A stretch of DNA of 64,000 nt from JALYRV01 sp040902895 (GTDB taxonomy: Bacteria > Acidobacteriota > Vicinamibacteria > Vicinamibacterales > SCN-69-37): the NCBI GenBank assembly GCA_040902895.1, contig JBBDWL010000099.1:36066-100065 (forward strand), given 5' to 3'. The position numbers and the translations under genes were made by a program. The notes below the pieces were generated by a model. That model saw only the letters and a list, made by a program, of their open reading frames with translations. It searched no databases and was not told the origin of the DNA. Every line of letters begins with the position of its first letter. Within the stretch, counting starts at the first letter, position 1. This document shows, in pieces, positions 47,064 to 54,980 of this stretch.

Positions 47064-47555
47064 ATGCCCGTCGCGTTACCCGCCAACCAGACACAGGCCT
47101 CCCTGCTGCTCGACGATCTCGGCGCGATCCGTCAGCGCGCCGACCAGCTGATGGCGCGCGTGTCTGACGATCAGACGTTCTCATGGCAGCCGCACGACGG
47201 CCGCGCCTGGAGCGTCGGGCAGTGCCTGGATCATCTGAGTCAGGGCAATCGCGCGTATCTGGCGGGCATTCGCGACGCCCTCGCGCACGCGTCACGCGGC
47301 CCGGCTGCGGTGACCGCGCCAATCCGCAGCACATGGTGTGGCCGCAGGTTCGCCGCGAGCATGGTCATCAGGGACGCGCAGACGATCGACGTGAACCGTC
47401 CGACGTTTCCGAACCCGTTCCTCCCGCTGGTGCGCTTGCGCGTCGGCACGGGATTCCGCATTCTGCTCGCGCACATGCGCCGCCACATCGATCAAGCTCA
47501 GCGCGTGCTCGACGCCCACGCGCAGGAACACCTAAAGGTAAATCGTAGATTGTAA
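47064..47555 (+). CDS. DinB-family protein
   Basis: 163 residues of the DinB superfamily: helix 1 SLLLDDLGAIRQRADQLM, then WSVGQCLDHLSQGNRAYL with a His ligand and the last helix ILLAHMRRHIDQAQRVLDAH with two His. Possible thiol transferase. The last codons (KVNRRL) and the TAA stop are contributed by the left arm of the palindromic element at 47538, suggesting the original C-terminus was shortened or replaced. Confidence 0.85.
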   Translation: MPVALPANQTQASLLLDDLGAIRQRADQLMARVSDDQTFSWQPHDGRAWSVGQCLDHLSQGNRAYLAGIRDALAHASRGPAAVTAPIRSTWCGRRFAASMVIRDAQTIDVNRPTFPNPFLPLVRLRVGTGFRILLAHMRRHIDQAQRVLDAHAQEHLKVNRRL

Positions 47556-47693
47556 ATAGCATTGTCTAGTGCGTTATTGGCCCGTCACGGCGTCACGGCG
47601 TCACGGCGTCACGGCGTCACGGCGTTCACGGCGTGACAGCGGGACCGGCGCAATAGCTCAATAGCCAATGCTATTTACAATTTACAATTTACA
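47538..47693. repeat. long palindromic intergenic element, copy 1
   Basis: A 27-nt left arm (47538-47564, begins GTAAATCGTAG, ends AGCATTG) and an inverted right arm (47666-47692) match at 25 of 27 positions. The loop contains six near-perfect tandem GTCACGGC units (47584-47635) and a second AT-rich part (CAATAGCTCAATAGC). The left arm is identical to the reverse complement of the right arm of copy 2 (53109-53135). No transposase is inside. The upstream DinB gene stops within it. Confidence 0.88.
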
Positions 47694-47724
47694 TTGAGCT
47701 GTCCCTTTACATTGAGCTGTCCCT
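47689..47724. repeat. perfect 18-bp tandem duplication
   Basis: TTACATTGAGCTGTCCCT occurs twice back to back (47689-47706, 47707-47724), the first copy overlapping the right arm of the palindromic element. It lies 35 bp before the UbiB-family start. Confidence 0.85.
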
Positions 47725-47759
47725 ATGCCCTTGGCACATACCTTGATACTGCTCAGCCC

Positions 47760-49460
47760 GTGGGTCTCTCTGCGACTCCTGACCGACTCAAGCGTTACGC
47801 CGGCATGGCGCGGCTGCTCTACAAGTACGGCAACGGCGATGTGGTGAAGCGCGCGGGGCTCGAGGATGCGCTGGACATTTCCGCGTCGGCTGACGCCGCC
47901 GCTGGGAGGACCGCAGCCGTCGGGACTCCCGACGCCAAGGAGCTCGCCGACGATCTCGAGCGGTTGGGACCGGCCTATATCAAGCTGGGGCAGCTGCTCT
48001 CGACGCGCGGCGATCTGCTGCCGCCGCAGTATCTCGACGCGCTCACGCGGCTGCAGGACAAGGTCGAGCCGTTTCCGTTTACCGACGTCGAGCGCATCGT
48101 GCAGGAGGAGCTCGGCATCCGGCTCTCGAAAGGCTTCGAGTCGTTCGAATCGACGCCGCTCGCGGCCGCCTCACTCGGACAGGTGCATCGCGCCGTGCTG
48201 CGCGACGGACGCCAGGTGGCCGTCAAGGTGCAGCGCCCCGACGCGCGCGCGCAGGTGGCCGGCGACCTCGAGGCCTTCGCCGACATCGCCGACTTCCTCG
48301 ACCGCCGCACCGACGCGGGGCGCCGCATGTCGTTTTCGACCGTGCTCGAGGAATTCCGCCGCACGATTCTCGAAGAGCTCGACTATCGCCGCGAAGCCCA
48401 GAACCTGCTGACGCTGAAAACCAATCTCGCGCGCTTCACCCGCATCTTCATTCCGGCGCCGATCGACGACTACACCAGCAGCCGCGTGCTCACCATGGAG
48501 TTCGTCGAAGGCCAGAAGATCACGAAGCTCAGTCCCGTGGTGCGCGTCGATCTCGAGGGCGACGCGCTCGCCGAGGAACTGTTCCGTGCCTATCTGCGCC
48601 AGATCATCATCGACGGGTTCTTCCATGCCGATCCGCATCCTGGCAACGTGTTTCTCACGGACGATGGCCGGATTGCGCTGCTCGATCTCGGCATGGTCAG
48701 CCGCATTTCGGCCAGCAAACAGGACGAGCTGCTCAAGCTGCTGATGGCGGTGGCCGACGGGCGCGGCGAGCAGGCGGCCGAGATCGCGATGCGGATGGGC
48801 CAGAAGCTCGAAGATTTCGATCGCGAGGCCATCGAGAAGCAGGTCGTCGACATGGTCGCGCGCTATCAGAACTCGCGGCTGCAGGACGTGCAGGCCGGCG
48901 CCATCATCATGCAGATCTCGCGGATTGCCGCCATGCACGGCATGCGGCTGCCGAGCGATCTGTCGATGCTGGGCAAGGCGCTGCTCAATCTCGACGAGGT
49001 GGGCCGCACCCTGTCGCCGACGTTCGATGTGCAGGCGTCGATCCGCAGGAACGCCGCGGACCTGATGCAGGAGCGCGTGCGCCGCAGTCTCTCGCCGGCC
49101 GGCATCTTTGCAACCGCCCTCGAGATGAAGCAGTTCGTCGAGGCGCTGCCCGGACGGGTCAACCGGCTGCTCGACGCGGTGTCGAACAACGAGCTGCGCG
49201 TGAAGATGGAAGTGATCGACGAGGGCGCGCTGATCGACGGCTTTCAGAAGATCGCCAACCGCATCACGCTCGGCGTGATTCTGGCGGCGCTCATCATCGG
49301 CGCGGCGATGCTGATGCAGGTGGAGACCACGTTCACGATCCTCGGGTATCCGGGGCTGGCGATGCTGTTCTTCCTCGTGGCCGCCGGCGGCGGCCTGTGG
49401 CTCGCGTATTCCATCCTCACCGGCGACATCCACGCGAAAAAGAAGCGGCCGGGCGGCTAG
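47760..49460 (+). CDS. ABC1/AarF/UbiB-family atypical kinase
   Basis: 566 residues from GTG 47760; an upstream in-frame start would be in the repeat. The family KxGQ motif is in GPAYIKLGQLLSTRGDLL (about 80), the Ala-rich loop and Lys in AAASLGQVHRAVLRDGRQVAVKVQRP, then EELDYRREAQN, the catalytic HADPHPGN and DLGMV loop. Two C-terminal TMs (LGVILAALIIGAAMLM; GLAMLFFLVAAGGGLWLAY) anchor it. Members support ubiquinone/quinone synthesis or lipid homeostasis. The stop shares CTAG with the convergent EF-hand gene. Confidence 0.93.
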   Translation: MGLSATPDRLKRYAGMARLLYKYGNGDVVKRAGLEDALDISASADAAAGRTAAVGTPDAKELADDLERLGPAYIKLGQLLSTRGDLLPPQYLDALTRLQDKVEPFPFTDVERIVQEELGIRLSKGFESFESTPLAAASLGQVHRAVLRDGRQVAVKVQRPDARAQVAGDLEAFADIADFLDRRTDAGRRMSFSTVLEEFRRTILEELDYRREAQNLLTLKTNLARFTRIFIPAPIDDYTSSRVLTMEFVEGQKITKLSPVVRVDLEGDALAEELFRAYLRQIIIDGFFHADPHPGNVFLTDDGRIALLDLGMVSRISASKQDELLKLLMAVADGRGEQAAEIAMRMGQKLEDFDREAIEKQVVDMVARYQNSRLQDVQAGAIIMQISRIAAMHGMRLPSDLSMLGKALLNLDEVGRTLSPTFDVQASIRRNAADLMQERVRRSLSPAGIFATALEMKQFVEALPGRVNRLLDAVSNNELRVKMEVIDEGALIDGFQKIANRITLGVILAALIIGAAMLMQVETTFTILGYPGLAMLFFLVAAGGGLWLAYSILTGDIHAKKKRPGG

Positions 49461-50002
49461 GCGCCGCCGCGGCCACGTCCCGGTTTCGCCGGTTTGACCG
49501 GTTTTGCTTTGGGCGCCGGTTTCGCTTTCGCCGATTTGACCGGCTTTGCCTTGGGCGCCGGCTTCGCTTTCACGGTTGTGGCCGCGGGTGTTCGTCCAGC
49601 AGTACCTACGCTTGTGCCGCGATTCCGCTGATGCACTGCGCGGGCATTGTTGACTTCCTGACGGCTCAACCACCCGTCATCATTCGTGTCCAGCAGATCG
49701 AAGTCGGCCAGCACCCCGGGCCATTCGTTTCGCGAAACCCGGCCGTCGCGGTTACCGTCATAGCCCCACCAGACCGGCACGATGGCCGTCGAGCCCCGCC
49801 TGAGCTCCGCGCCTGACAAGACACCATCGCCATTGCGATCCTGATTGCGAAACGACGTGTCGGTTCCTTGCCATTCGGCTCTGGCGACGACGCCGTCGCG
49901 GTTGCGATCGAGACCGTTGAAGCGGCCCTGCGCTTCCGCCGCGATGGGTCCACCGATGACCAGGGCCACTGCTGCGCCAACAGAAAGAAGGTTGCGAGTC
50001 AT
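49457..50002 (-). CDS. secreted EF-hand calcium-binding protein with KAKPxPK tail
   Basis: 181 residues from ATG 50002, which has GAGG 9 nt upstream (50020 is an in-frame alternative). Signal peptide MTRNLLSVGAAVALVIGG...EA. Four EF-hand loops: DRNRDGVVARAE, DRNGDGVLSGAE, DGNRDGRVSRNE and DTNDDGWLSRQE, all with proper Asp/Asn and Glu ligands. The C-terminal 50 residues are Lys/Pro/Ala repeats (VKAKPAPKAKPVK twice) that may bind nucleic acid or wall polymers. Its TAG overlaps the UbiB-family TAG as a shared CTAG. Confidence 0.88.
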   Translation of the reverse strand: MTRNLLSVGAAVALVIGGPIAAEAQGRFNGLDRNRDGVVARAEWQGTDTSFRNQDRNGDGVLSGAELRRGSTAIVPVWWGYDGNRDGRVSRNEWPGVLADFDLLDTNDDGWLSRQEVNNARAVHQRNRGTSVGTAGRTPAATTVKAKPAPKAKPVKSAKAKPAPKAKPVKPAKPGRGRGGA

Positions 50003-50073
50003 CCGTAAGTACCTCGACATAAGACAACTGCGAGAACCATGCCGAACGCGGATGAGTTCGGCCCACGCCTTGC

Positions 50074-50079
50074 TACCAT
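50074..50079 (+). promoter_or_regulatory. TAnnAT-type -10 element upstream of the phosphoesterase gene
   Basis: TACCAT (context GCTACCATCA) ends 13 nt before ATG 50093, fitting the recurring pattern and a leader of about 7 nt. Confidence 0.4.
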
Positions 50080-50092
50080 CAGAGAGATCTCG

Positions 50093-51055
50093 ATGCGAGC
50101 TTTCGGGCGCTTTCTTTCGCTCCTCGTGTTCGTCGCGGCGCTGGCCTGCCGCGGTGAGTCGTCGCCTCAGGCGGATCGATCAATTCCAGAGGCGGCAGCG
50201 CGATCGACCGCGGAGCCGACCTCACAGCCATCGTCCGCGCCGCTCACCGGCCTGCCGCGCAAACCGGGCTCGCTGCGCTTCGCCGTCATCGGCGATGCCG
50301 GACGCGGCGATCGCCACCAGTACATGACCGCCGCCAAGATGATCGAATGGCGGCAGTGGTTCGACTATGCGTTCGTGCTGATGCTGGGCGACAACATCTA
50401 TGGAGACTCGGGCTCGCCCGAAGCCTACGCGCACCGCTTCGAGCGCCCGTACAAGGCGCTGATCGACGCCGGCGTGCCGTTCTATGGCGCGCTGGGCAAC
50501 CACGATCCGATCGGCCAGGAACACTACCCGCTCTTCAACATGGGCGGCCGGCGTTATTACGCGTTCGAGAAGGACGAGGGCAGCCTCAGGCCGCTCTTCA
50601 CACGCAAGGTGCTGTTCGTGGCCATCGACACGATCAACCTGACGCGGCAGCAGCTGAAGTGGATCGAAGGCACGCTCGACGAGTCAGGCGCCGACTGGAA
50701 GATCGCTTTCTACCACCACCCGCTCTACACCTCGGGACGCTATCAACTGGCGGCGTCGCGTTTCAGGGCGGCGCTCGAGCCGATTTTCATCCGGCAGGAG
50801 CTCGATGTCGCGCTCAACGGCCACGAGCACTTCTACGAACGGATCGTCCCTCAGAACGGCGTGCACTACTTCACCAGCGGCGCGGGGGGGGCGCTGCGCG
50901 TGGGCGATCTGCGGCCCTCGGGATGGACCGCCGCGGGATTCGACACCGACACGCATTTCATGCTGATGGAAATCGCGGGCGACACGCTGTACTTCCTGGC
51001 GATCAGCCGGAAGGGCGCGATTGTCGACTCGGGGACGATTCAGCAGCGCGACTAG
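50093..51055 (+). CDS. secreted metallophosphoesterase (lipoprotein)
   Basis: 320 residues from ATG 50093. Signal and lipobox MRAFGRFLSLLVFVAALAC. Calcineurin-like fold with the metal motifs: FAVIGDAGRGDRHQ (D-x-G variant), VLMLGDNIYG (GDN), YGALGNHDPI (GNHD), IAFYHHPLYTSG (HH), and LNGHEHFYER (GHxH). This is the purple-acid-phosphatase-like arrangement. Periplasmic phosphate-ester hydrolysis is likely; substrate unknown. The TAG shares CTAG with the convergent kinase-fold gene. Confidence 0.92.
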   Translation: MRAFGRFLSLLVFVAALACRGESSPQADRSIPEAAARSTAEPTSQPSSAPLTGLPRKPGSLRFAVIGDAGRGDRHQYMTAAKMIEWRQWFDYAFVLMLGDNIYGDSGSPEAYAHRFERPYKALIDAGVPFYGALGNHDPIGQEHYPLFNMGGRRYYAFEKDEGSLRPLFTRKVLFVAIDTINLTRQQLKWIEGTLDESGADWKIAFYHHPLYTSGRYQLAASRFRAALEPIFIRQELDVALNGHEHFYERIVPQNGVHYFTSGAGGALRVGDLRPSGWTAAGFDTDTHFMLMEIAGDTLYFLAISRKGAIVDSGTIQQRD

Positions 51056-52143
51056 TCCGCGCACGAGCGGCGCGTGATGGCGCCGACTTTGTCCTGAAAC
51101 ACCTGCACCCACGGCTGCACGTTGGTGCCGCCAACCTGGCCCGTCTCGGGATCCGGAAAGTTCGACGAGAGAAAGAGCCGCGCGATCTCGTCCGAGGTGA
51201 AGGCCGTGAGCTTCGACGCCACCCACGCGCGTCCTTCCTCCGAGATGTCGACATCGTGGAAGGTCGCGCCGCGATAGGGCAGGTGCGCCATCGACACCAT
51301 GCACCCTGTCTCGTCGCGCCAGAGCGGTGCGTGCTTCCACCCGAGATAATCCACCTTGCGCGGTCCGAACGTCGCGCCGAGATCCTGAATCATCAGCAGC
51401 GGCATCGCGCACGGGTCCGGCCCGTCGGGGCCACGGTCGCCCAGGCACACCAGCCGCTGGTTCGGCGACTTGTTGTCCCAGTGCGCGAGAAACACGGCCA
51501 TCAGTCTGAAGGCGTCGAGCTCCGCGCGTGACGCGCCGCCCTTCGCCGCATCGACCGCGTCGAGCTCGTACCACGTCCATCCCCGATGGTCGTGGACCTC
51601 GAACGCGCGCGCGTCGAACTTCCGTTCGACCGCGGCGTTCGCGAAGTCGGCGTACTGACTGTAGTCCAGGAAGTGATCGAGCATGCCGGCGACGAAGAAC
51701 CACTCGGCGATCTGGCGCGAACGATAAGGTGAGCGCGGACAGCCATAGCAGCGCACGCGCCGCACGATCGACATCCTGTCGGTGCCGAATCCCAGCGCCG
51801 TCAGCAGCCGCGTGGCCGCGGCTTCGCCCGCAATCTCGGGATTGAGGCCGTATTTCACTTTGATGGTCTCGCCGCTCGGCAGCACGCAGTCGAATTTCGG
51901 CGTCGTGCCGCTGGTGGGCTCGGGGTCGTACCGGCAGTCGATGTCGGATGCGACGAACGGCTGCTCGGCGGGCTGCTGCGGCGCGTCCGGCATGAGCACG
52001 CGCGCGCGCGCGATGGTCTCGGCACGCAGCCGCCACGCGTCGGTGTCCACAGGCGCCTCGGGCACGTGATAGCGGTCGTACACGAGATGGCCGATGGGGA
52101 GCGCTACGGCGATCGCCAGCAGCGCCAGCAGCCCTTTCTTCAC
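51052..52143 (-). CDS. putative extracytoplasmic kinase-fold protein (copy B)
   Basis: 363 residues from GTG 52143; the N-terminal helix (VKKGLLALLAIAVALPIGHLV) is a membrane anchor or uncleaved signal. As in the protein at 12271, motifs fit a kinase fold: GETIKVKYGLNPE (Lys), IAGEAAATRLLTALGFG (Glu), FLAHWDNKSPNQRLVC (D-x-K-x-x-N), LLMIQDLGATFGP (D-L-G). Cys pairs (VRCYGCPRS, CLGDRGPDGPDPC) could form disulfides outside the cytoplasm. Upstream in-frame starts exist within the divergent gene but lack homology. No named family is recognised. Confidence 0.65.
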   Translation of the reverse strand: MKKGLLALLAIAVALPIGHLVYDRYHVPEAPVDTDAWRLRAETIARARVLMPDAPQQPAEQPFVASDIDCRYDPEPTSGTTPKFDCVLPSGETIKVKYGLNPEIAGEAAATRLLTALGFGTDRMSIVRRVRCYGCPRSPYRSRQIAEWFFVAGMLDHFLDYSQYADFANAAVERKFDARAFEVHDHRGWTWYELDAVDAAKGGASRAELDAFRLMAVFLAHWDNKSPNQRLVCLGDRGPDGPDPCAMPLLMIQDLGATFGPRKVDYLGWKHAPLWRDETGCMVSMAHLPYRGATFHDVDISEEGRAWVASKLTAFTSDEIARLFLSSNFPDPETGQVGGTNVQPWVQVFQDKVGAITRRSCAD

Positions 52144-52201
52144 CAGAGGCCAGCAGAGCAATTCGCGGGCCAGGCACGAATCTTGAGAGATCTGGCCCGC
52201 C

Positions 52202-52987
52202 GTGCAGCGAAAAACGCGCGACGGGATTGAATTCATGGCGCGCACAGGCTTTGCCGCCAAGGGCATCGTGTATCTGCTGCTCGGATATCTCGGCGCCCGC
52301 GCTGCCGTGGGATCGAGCCAGGCAGGCTCGACCGACGCCGTGCTGCTCGAAGTGCTTCGAGCGCCATTGGGACGGCTGCTGCTGACGACGCTGGCCGTCG
52401 GCCTCGCGTGGTACGCGGCCTGGCGGTTCATCGAATCGATCGGCGACGCGAACGGCAAAGGGCACGAACCGAAGGGTCTCGCCGCGCGCGCGATCTATCT
52501 GGTGAGCGGATGCATCTATGCCGCGCTCGCGCTCGACGCCGCCGCGATCCTTCTCCATTGGGACAACGACGCCGGTCAGGTCCGCAGCTTCCTGGGCGCG
52601 TTCATGACGGGACCGCTTGCCGTCGCCGCCGGTCTGCTGCTGCTGGCCTACGGGGTGTATCAGCTGTGGAAAGGAGTCTTAGGCAAAATGAGCACGCAAT
52701 TGAACGAGCGTGCCGCGCGTCGCGAAGCAGGCCGCTGGGTGATCGGGCTCAGCCGCGCCGGCGTCGCGGGCCGCGGCGCCGTGTTCGTCGTGCTCGGCTA
52801 TTGGCTCGTCTCACATCCCGCCTCCGGGCCGTCGATGGCCTCAACGTCGGGCACCGCCGGCTCGCTCAATCTCTTCGCGCGCTTTCCCCAGGGCGAAACC
52901 TTCATGGCCGCGGCCGCGCTCGCGCTGATGGCCTACGGCGCCCACCAGCTCGTTCACTCGCGCTATCGAACGATCAACGTTCCGTAG
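52202..52987 (+). CDS. DUF1206-type six-TM membrane protein
   Basis: 261 residues. Three repeats of a two-helix unit, each starting ARxGFxAKGxVYxxxG-like: ARTGFAAKGIVYLLLGYLGA (about 12), AARAIYLVSGCIYAALALDA (about 95), LSRAGVAGRGAVFVVLGYWL (about 185). This triplication is the hallmark of DUF1206. GTG 52202 is used; ATG 52235 is close to the first repeat and equally possible. Function unknown. The adjacent palindromic element (53014) follows 26 bp after the stop. Confidence 0.82.
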   Translation: MQRKTRDGIEFMARTGFAAKGIVYLLLGYLGARAAVGSSQAGSTDAVLLEVLRAPLGRLLLTTLAVGLAWYAAWRFIESIGDANGKGHEPKGLAARAIYLVSGCIYAALALDAAAILLHWDNDAGQVRSFLGAFMTGPLAVAAGLLLLAYGVYQLWKGVLGKMSTQLNERAARREAGRWVIGLSRAGVAGRGAVFVVLGYWLVSHPASGPSMASTSGTAGSLNLFARFPQGETFMAAAALALMAYGAHQLVHSRYRTINVP

Positions 52988-53013
52988 CTGTCGCGCGGTC
53001 TGGAACGCGAAAT

Positions 53014-53135
53014 GTAAATTGTAAATGGTAAAGAGCATTGGCTATTGAGCCATGGGCCCGTCACGGCGTTACGGCGTCACAGCGCGACGGGCACAATGGC
53101 GCAATAGACAATGCTATTTACAATCTACGATTTAC
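53014..53135. repeat. long palindromic intergenic element, copy 2
   Basis: Left arm 53014-53040 (starts GTAAATTGTAAAT, ends AGCATTG) and right arm 53109-53135 are inverted with several mismatches (about 21 of 27 pair). The loop has CCGTCACGGCGTTACGGCGTCAC and CAATGGCGCAATAG, shorter than in copy 1. The right arm is the exact reverse complement of the copy-1 left arm. It lies between two convergent genes and could terminate both. Confidence 0.88.
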
Positions 53136-53147
53136 ATTGGGCCCGCA

Positions 53148-54365
53148 CTACCGCGCATGTTCCCACGCCTCCAGATGGTGCAGCAGATAATCGAACGGCA
53201 TCACGATCGTGCGGCCGTCATCTTCGCGTGTGAAGATGATCTGCGACCATCCTTTGATGCCGGTCGGCACGTAGGATGCGCCGCCGATCGAGAGGCGATC
53301 GCCGGCGAGTGCGCGCATCAGCACGCGTTCGTAGCGTGACTGCGCCACGAGCGTCGCCGGGAACAGGTCTTCCCAGGCGCAGAGCCGTCCCACATCTTCG
53401 TAGGCCGCCGGCCGCGCCGGCAGATCGAGCAGCGACGGCGCATGGCCGCTGAGCACCGCGCGAATCAATCGGAACGAGAACGGGTCGGAGATCGCCGCGA
53501 TCGATTTGCGGAACGCGACGAAGACGCGGCGCGCCAGCCGGCGCAGGCTCCAGTGCGTGAGGCGTCCGTTCACGCGCACGGGCCATCGCGCTTCATTCGC
53601 GTTGGCCGCGAACGGATTGTCGGGATAGCAGTTGAACCGCGCAAGCCATCCTTTGCGCGACGTGTGCTTGCAGGGCGAGAAGCCCTCGATGACCGGGATG
53701 CCGCGATCCGCCAGTGCTTCGATCGTGTGGGTCGGCCACGTCGAGACTTCACGAACGATGCCGGTGATGAGGGTGCCGGCGGCAATCATGAGCGACGAGC
53801 TCGGCGTGAAGTCGACGGTCACTTCGATGCGATCGCCGCGCGGCCGCACGCCGACGCCGGTCGATTCGCGGTTGGCGGCGAGCAGCATGACCGGCGCCGG
53901 CAGCACGAACGTCAACAGCCGCGCCATCGCGCTGAGACGCGCGCGCGCGTCGGCGCCGTGTCCGTCGGCCGAGACGTTGTAATGCGCGCTGAAGCCCGAG
54001 AGCTGCACGTGATTGCCGGTGCGCGCTTCCCAGGCGTCGAGCTCCTCGCGCACGAACGTCAGAGACTCCCAGAGCGAGCGGCCCGCGCGCACCATGCAGG
54101 CGCGTTCGATCTCCACGATCGGCGTGGCGAGCTCGATGACGCCCGTATCGAAGTAGATCGCGCCGCCGGTGGGCAGGTGATACGACGTGCCGCGGCGATG
54201 CACGAGCGGGACGCGGATGAAATCGCGCGGATCGCCGAACAGATCCTCGGGACGCGCCTGCTGGCCGTTCAGAATGACGGCAAACTCCGCCTCGAGACCG
54301 ACGGCCGCAATCGTGAGGCGGGCGCCCGGCTGCTCGCGCCCTTTGGCCGGTTTGAACCCGCTCAT
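53148..54365 (-). CDS. carboxylate-amine (glutamate-cysteine) ligase-like protein
   Basis: 405 residues. The N-terminal IAAVGLEAEFAVIL and the later YFDTGVIELATPIVEIE and GNHVQLSGFSAHYNV resemble the metal/substrate strands of the glutamate-cysteine ligase/glutamine synthetase superfamily (E-x-E-F, E in the central strand, H-x-Q-x-S). The assignment is structural guesswork from motif order; I do not recognise a named family. No signal peptide. Third gene of a cassette: the M15-like gene ends 4 bp upstream of its start. ATP-dependent peptide-bond formation is a testable inference. Confidence 0.55.
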   Translation of the reverse strand: MSGFKPAKGREQPGARLTIAAVGLEAEFAVILNGQQARPEDLFGDPRDFIRVPLVHRRGTSYHLPTGGAIYFDTGVIELATPIVEIERACMVRAGRSLWESLTFVREELDAWEARTGNHVQLSGFSAHYNVSADGHGADARARLSAMARLLTFVLPAPVMLLAANRESTGVGVRPRGDRIEVTVDFTPSSSLMIAAGTLITGIVREVSTWPTHTIEALADRGIPVIEGFSPCKHTSRKGWLARFNCYPDNPFAANANEARWPVRVNGRLTHWSLRRLARRVFVAFRKSIAAISDPFSFRLIRAVLSGHAPSLLDLPARPAAYEDVGRLCAWEDLFPATLVAQSRYERVLMRALAGDRLSIGGASYVPTGIKGWSQIIFTREDDGRTIVMPFDYLLHHLEAWEHAR

Positions 54366-54368
54366 GGG

Positions 54369-54980
54369 TCAGCCGACGGCCGGGCCGAAGACCGGCGGCA
54401 ACTCGGGCGGCGTCATCGTGACGTACCCGAGATCGAAGTGGATGTGATCGTCGACGTGGCCGGCCGTGTGCCCGTAGGCGCGCGTCCAGATGCCCGGCAG
54501 CAGGCGGGCGGCAATCCCGTTGAATTTCTCGATCCGGTCGCGGGTGTCCATGTAGTCGCCGCCGATGCGGAAAATGTTGGCTGCCGTAGCCCATGCATGA
54601 GGCGAGCCAGCCGCCGAGCGCCGATGAGCCGGGGATCGGTATCCGCCATTGGCCGAGATATGGATCGTCGTGGCTACCTCGTGGCGCAGGATTTCGAGGT
54701 GGGCGGCGAGCAGCGTGACCGCCGTGGGCACGTATCTCGGGTATTGACGCAGCACGTCCGGCTCGTACAAATCGACGTCGATGAACTCCCAGATCGAGAA
54801 GTTCTCCGTCAGCCGCACCTCCAGCGCCTGCGCCCAGGAATCGACCTGATAGAAATAGCGCGGCAGCCGGCGCGGCACGCCATCGGGGCACAGGATGACG
54901 TCGTCGGGCCGCAGCAGCGATCGATACGATTCGTTCAGCGACAGGCCGTCGACGATGGGCAGCGGCAGGCGCTGGCTCAT
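54369..54980 (-). CDS. peptidase M15/VanY-like protein with altered zinc ligand
   Basis: 203 residues; ATG 54980 overlaps the upstream stop (ATGA). The C-terminal half aligns with the M15 D-Ala-D-Ala carboxypeptidase pattern: ISANGGYRSPAHR, SPHAWATAANIF (the S-x-H-x-x-G-x-A-x-D motif with Gly to Ala and Asp to Asn) and DDHIHFDLG (H-x-H). With Asn in place of the Asp ligand it may be inactive as a metalloprotease or have a changed function. The N-terminal 100 residues are of unknown type. No signal peptide, unlike typical periplasmic members. Confidence 0.65.
   Translation of the reverse strand: MSQRLPLPIVDGLSLNESYRSLLRPDDVILCPDGVPRRLPRYFYQVDSWAQALEVRLTENFSIWEFIDVDLYEPDVLRQYPRYVPTAVTLLAAHLEILRHEVATTIHISANGGYRSPAHRRSAAGSPHAWATAANIFRIGGDYMDTRDRIEKFNGIAARLLPGIWTRAYGHTAGHVDDHIHFDLGYVTMTPPELPPVFGPAVG

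Noticed and set aside
47584..47635. GTCACGGC tandem units as a CRISPR array
   Set aside because: Units are 8 nt and directly adjacent, without unique spacers, and no cas genes are present.
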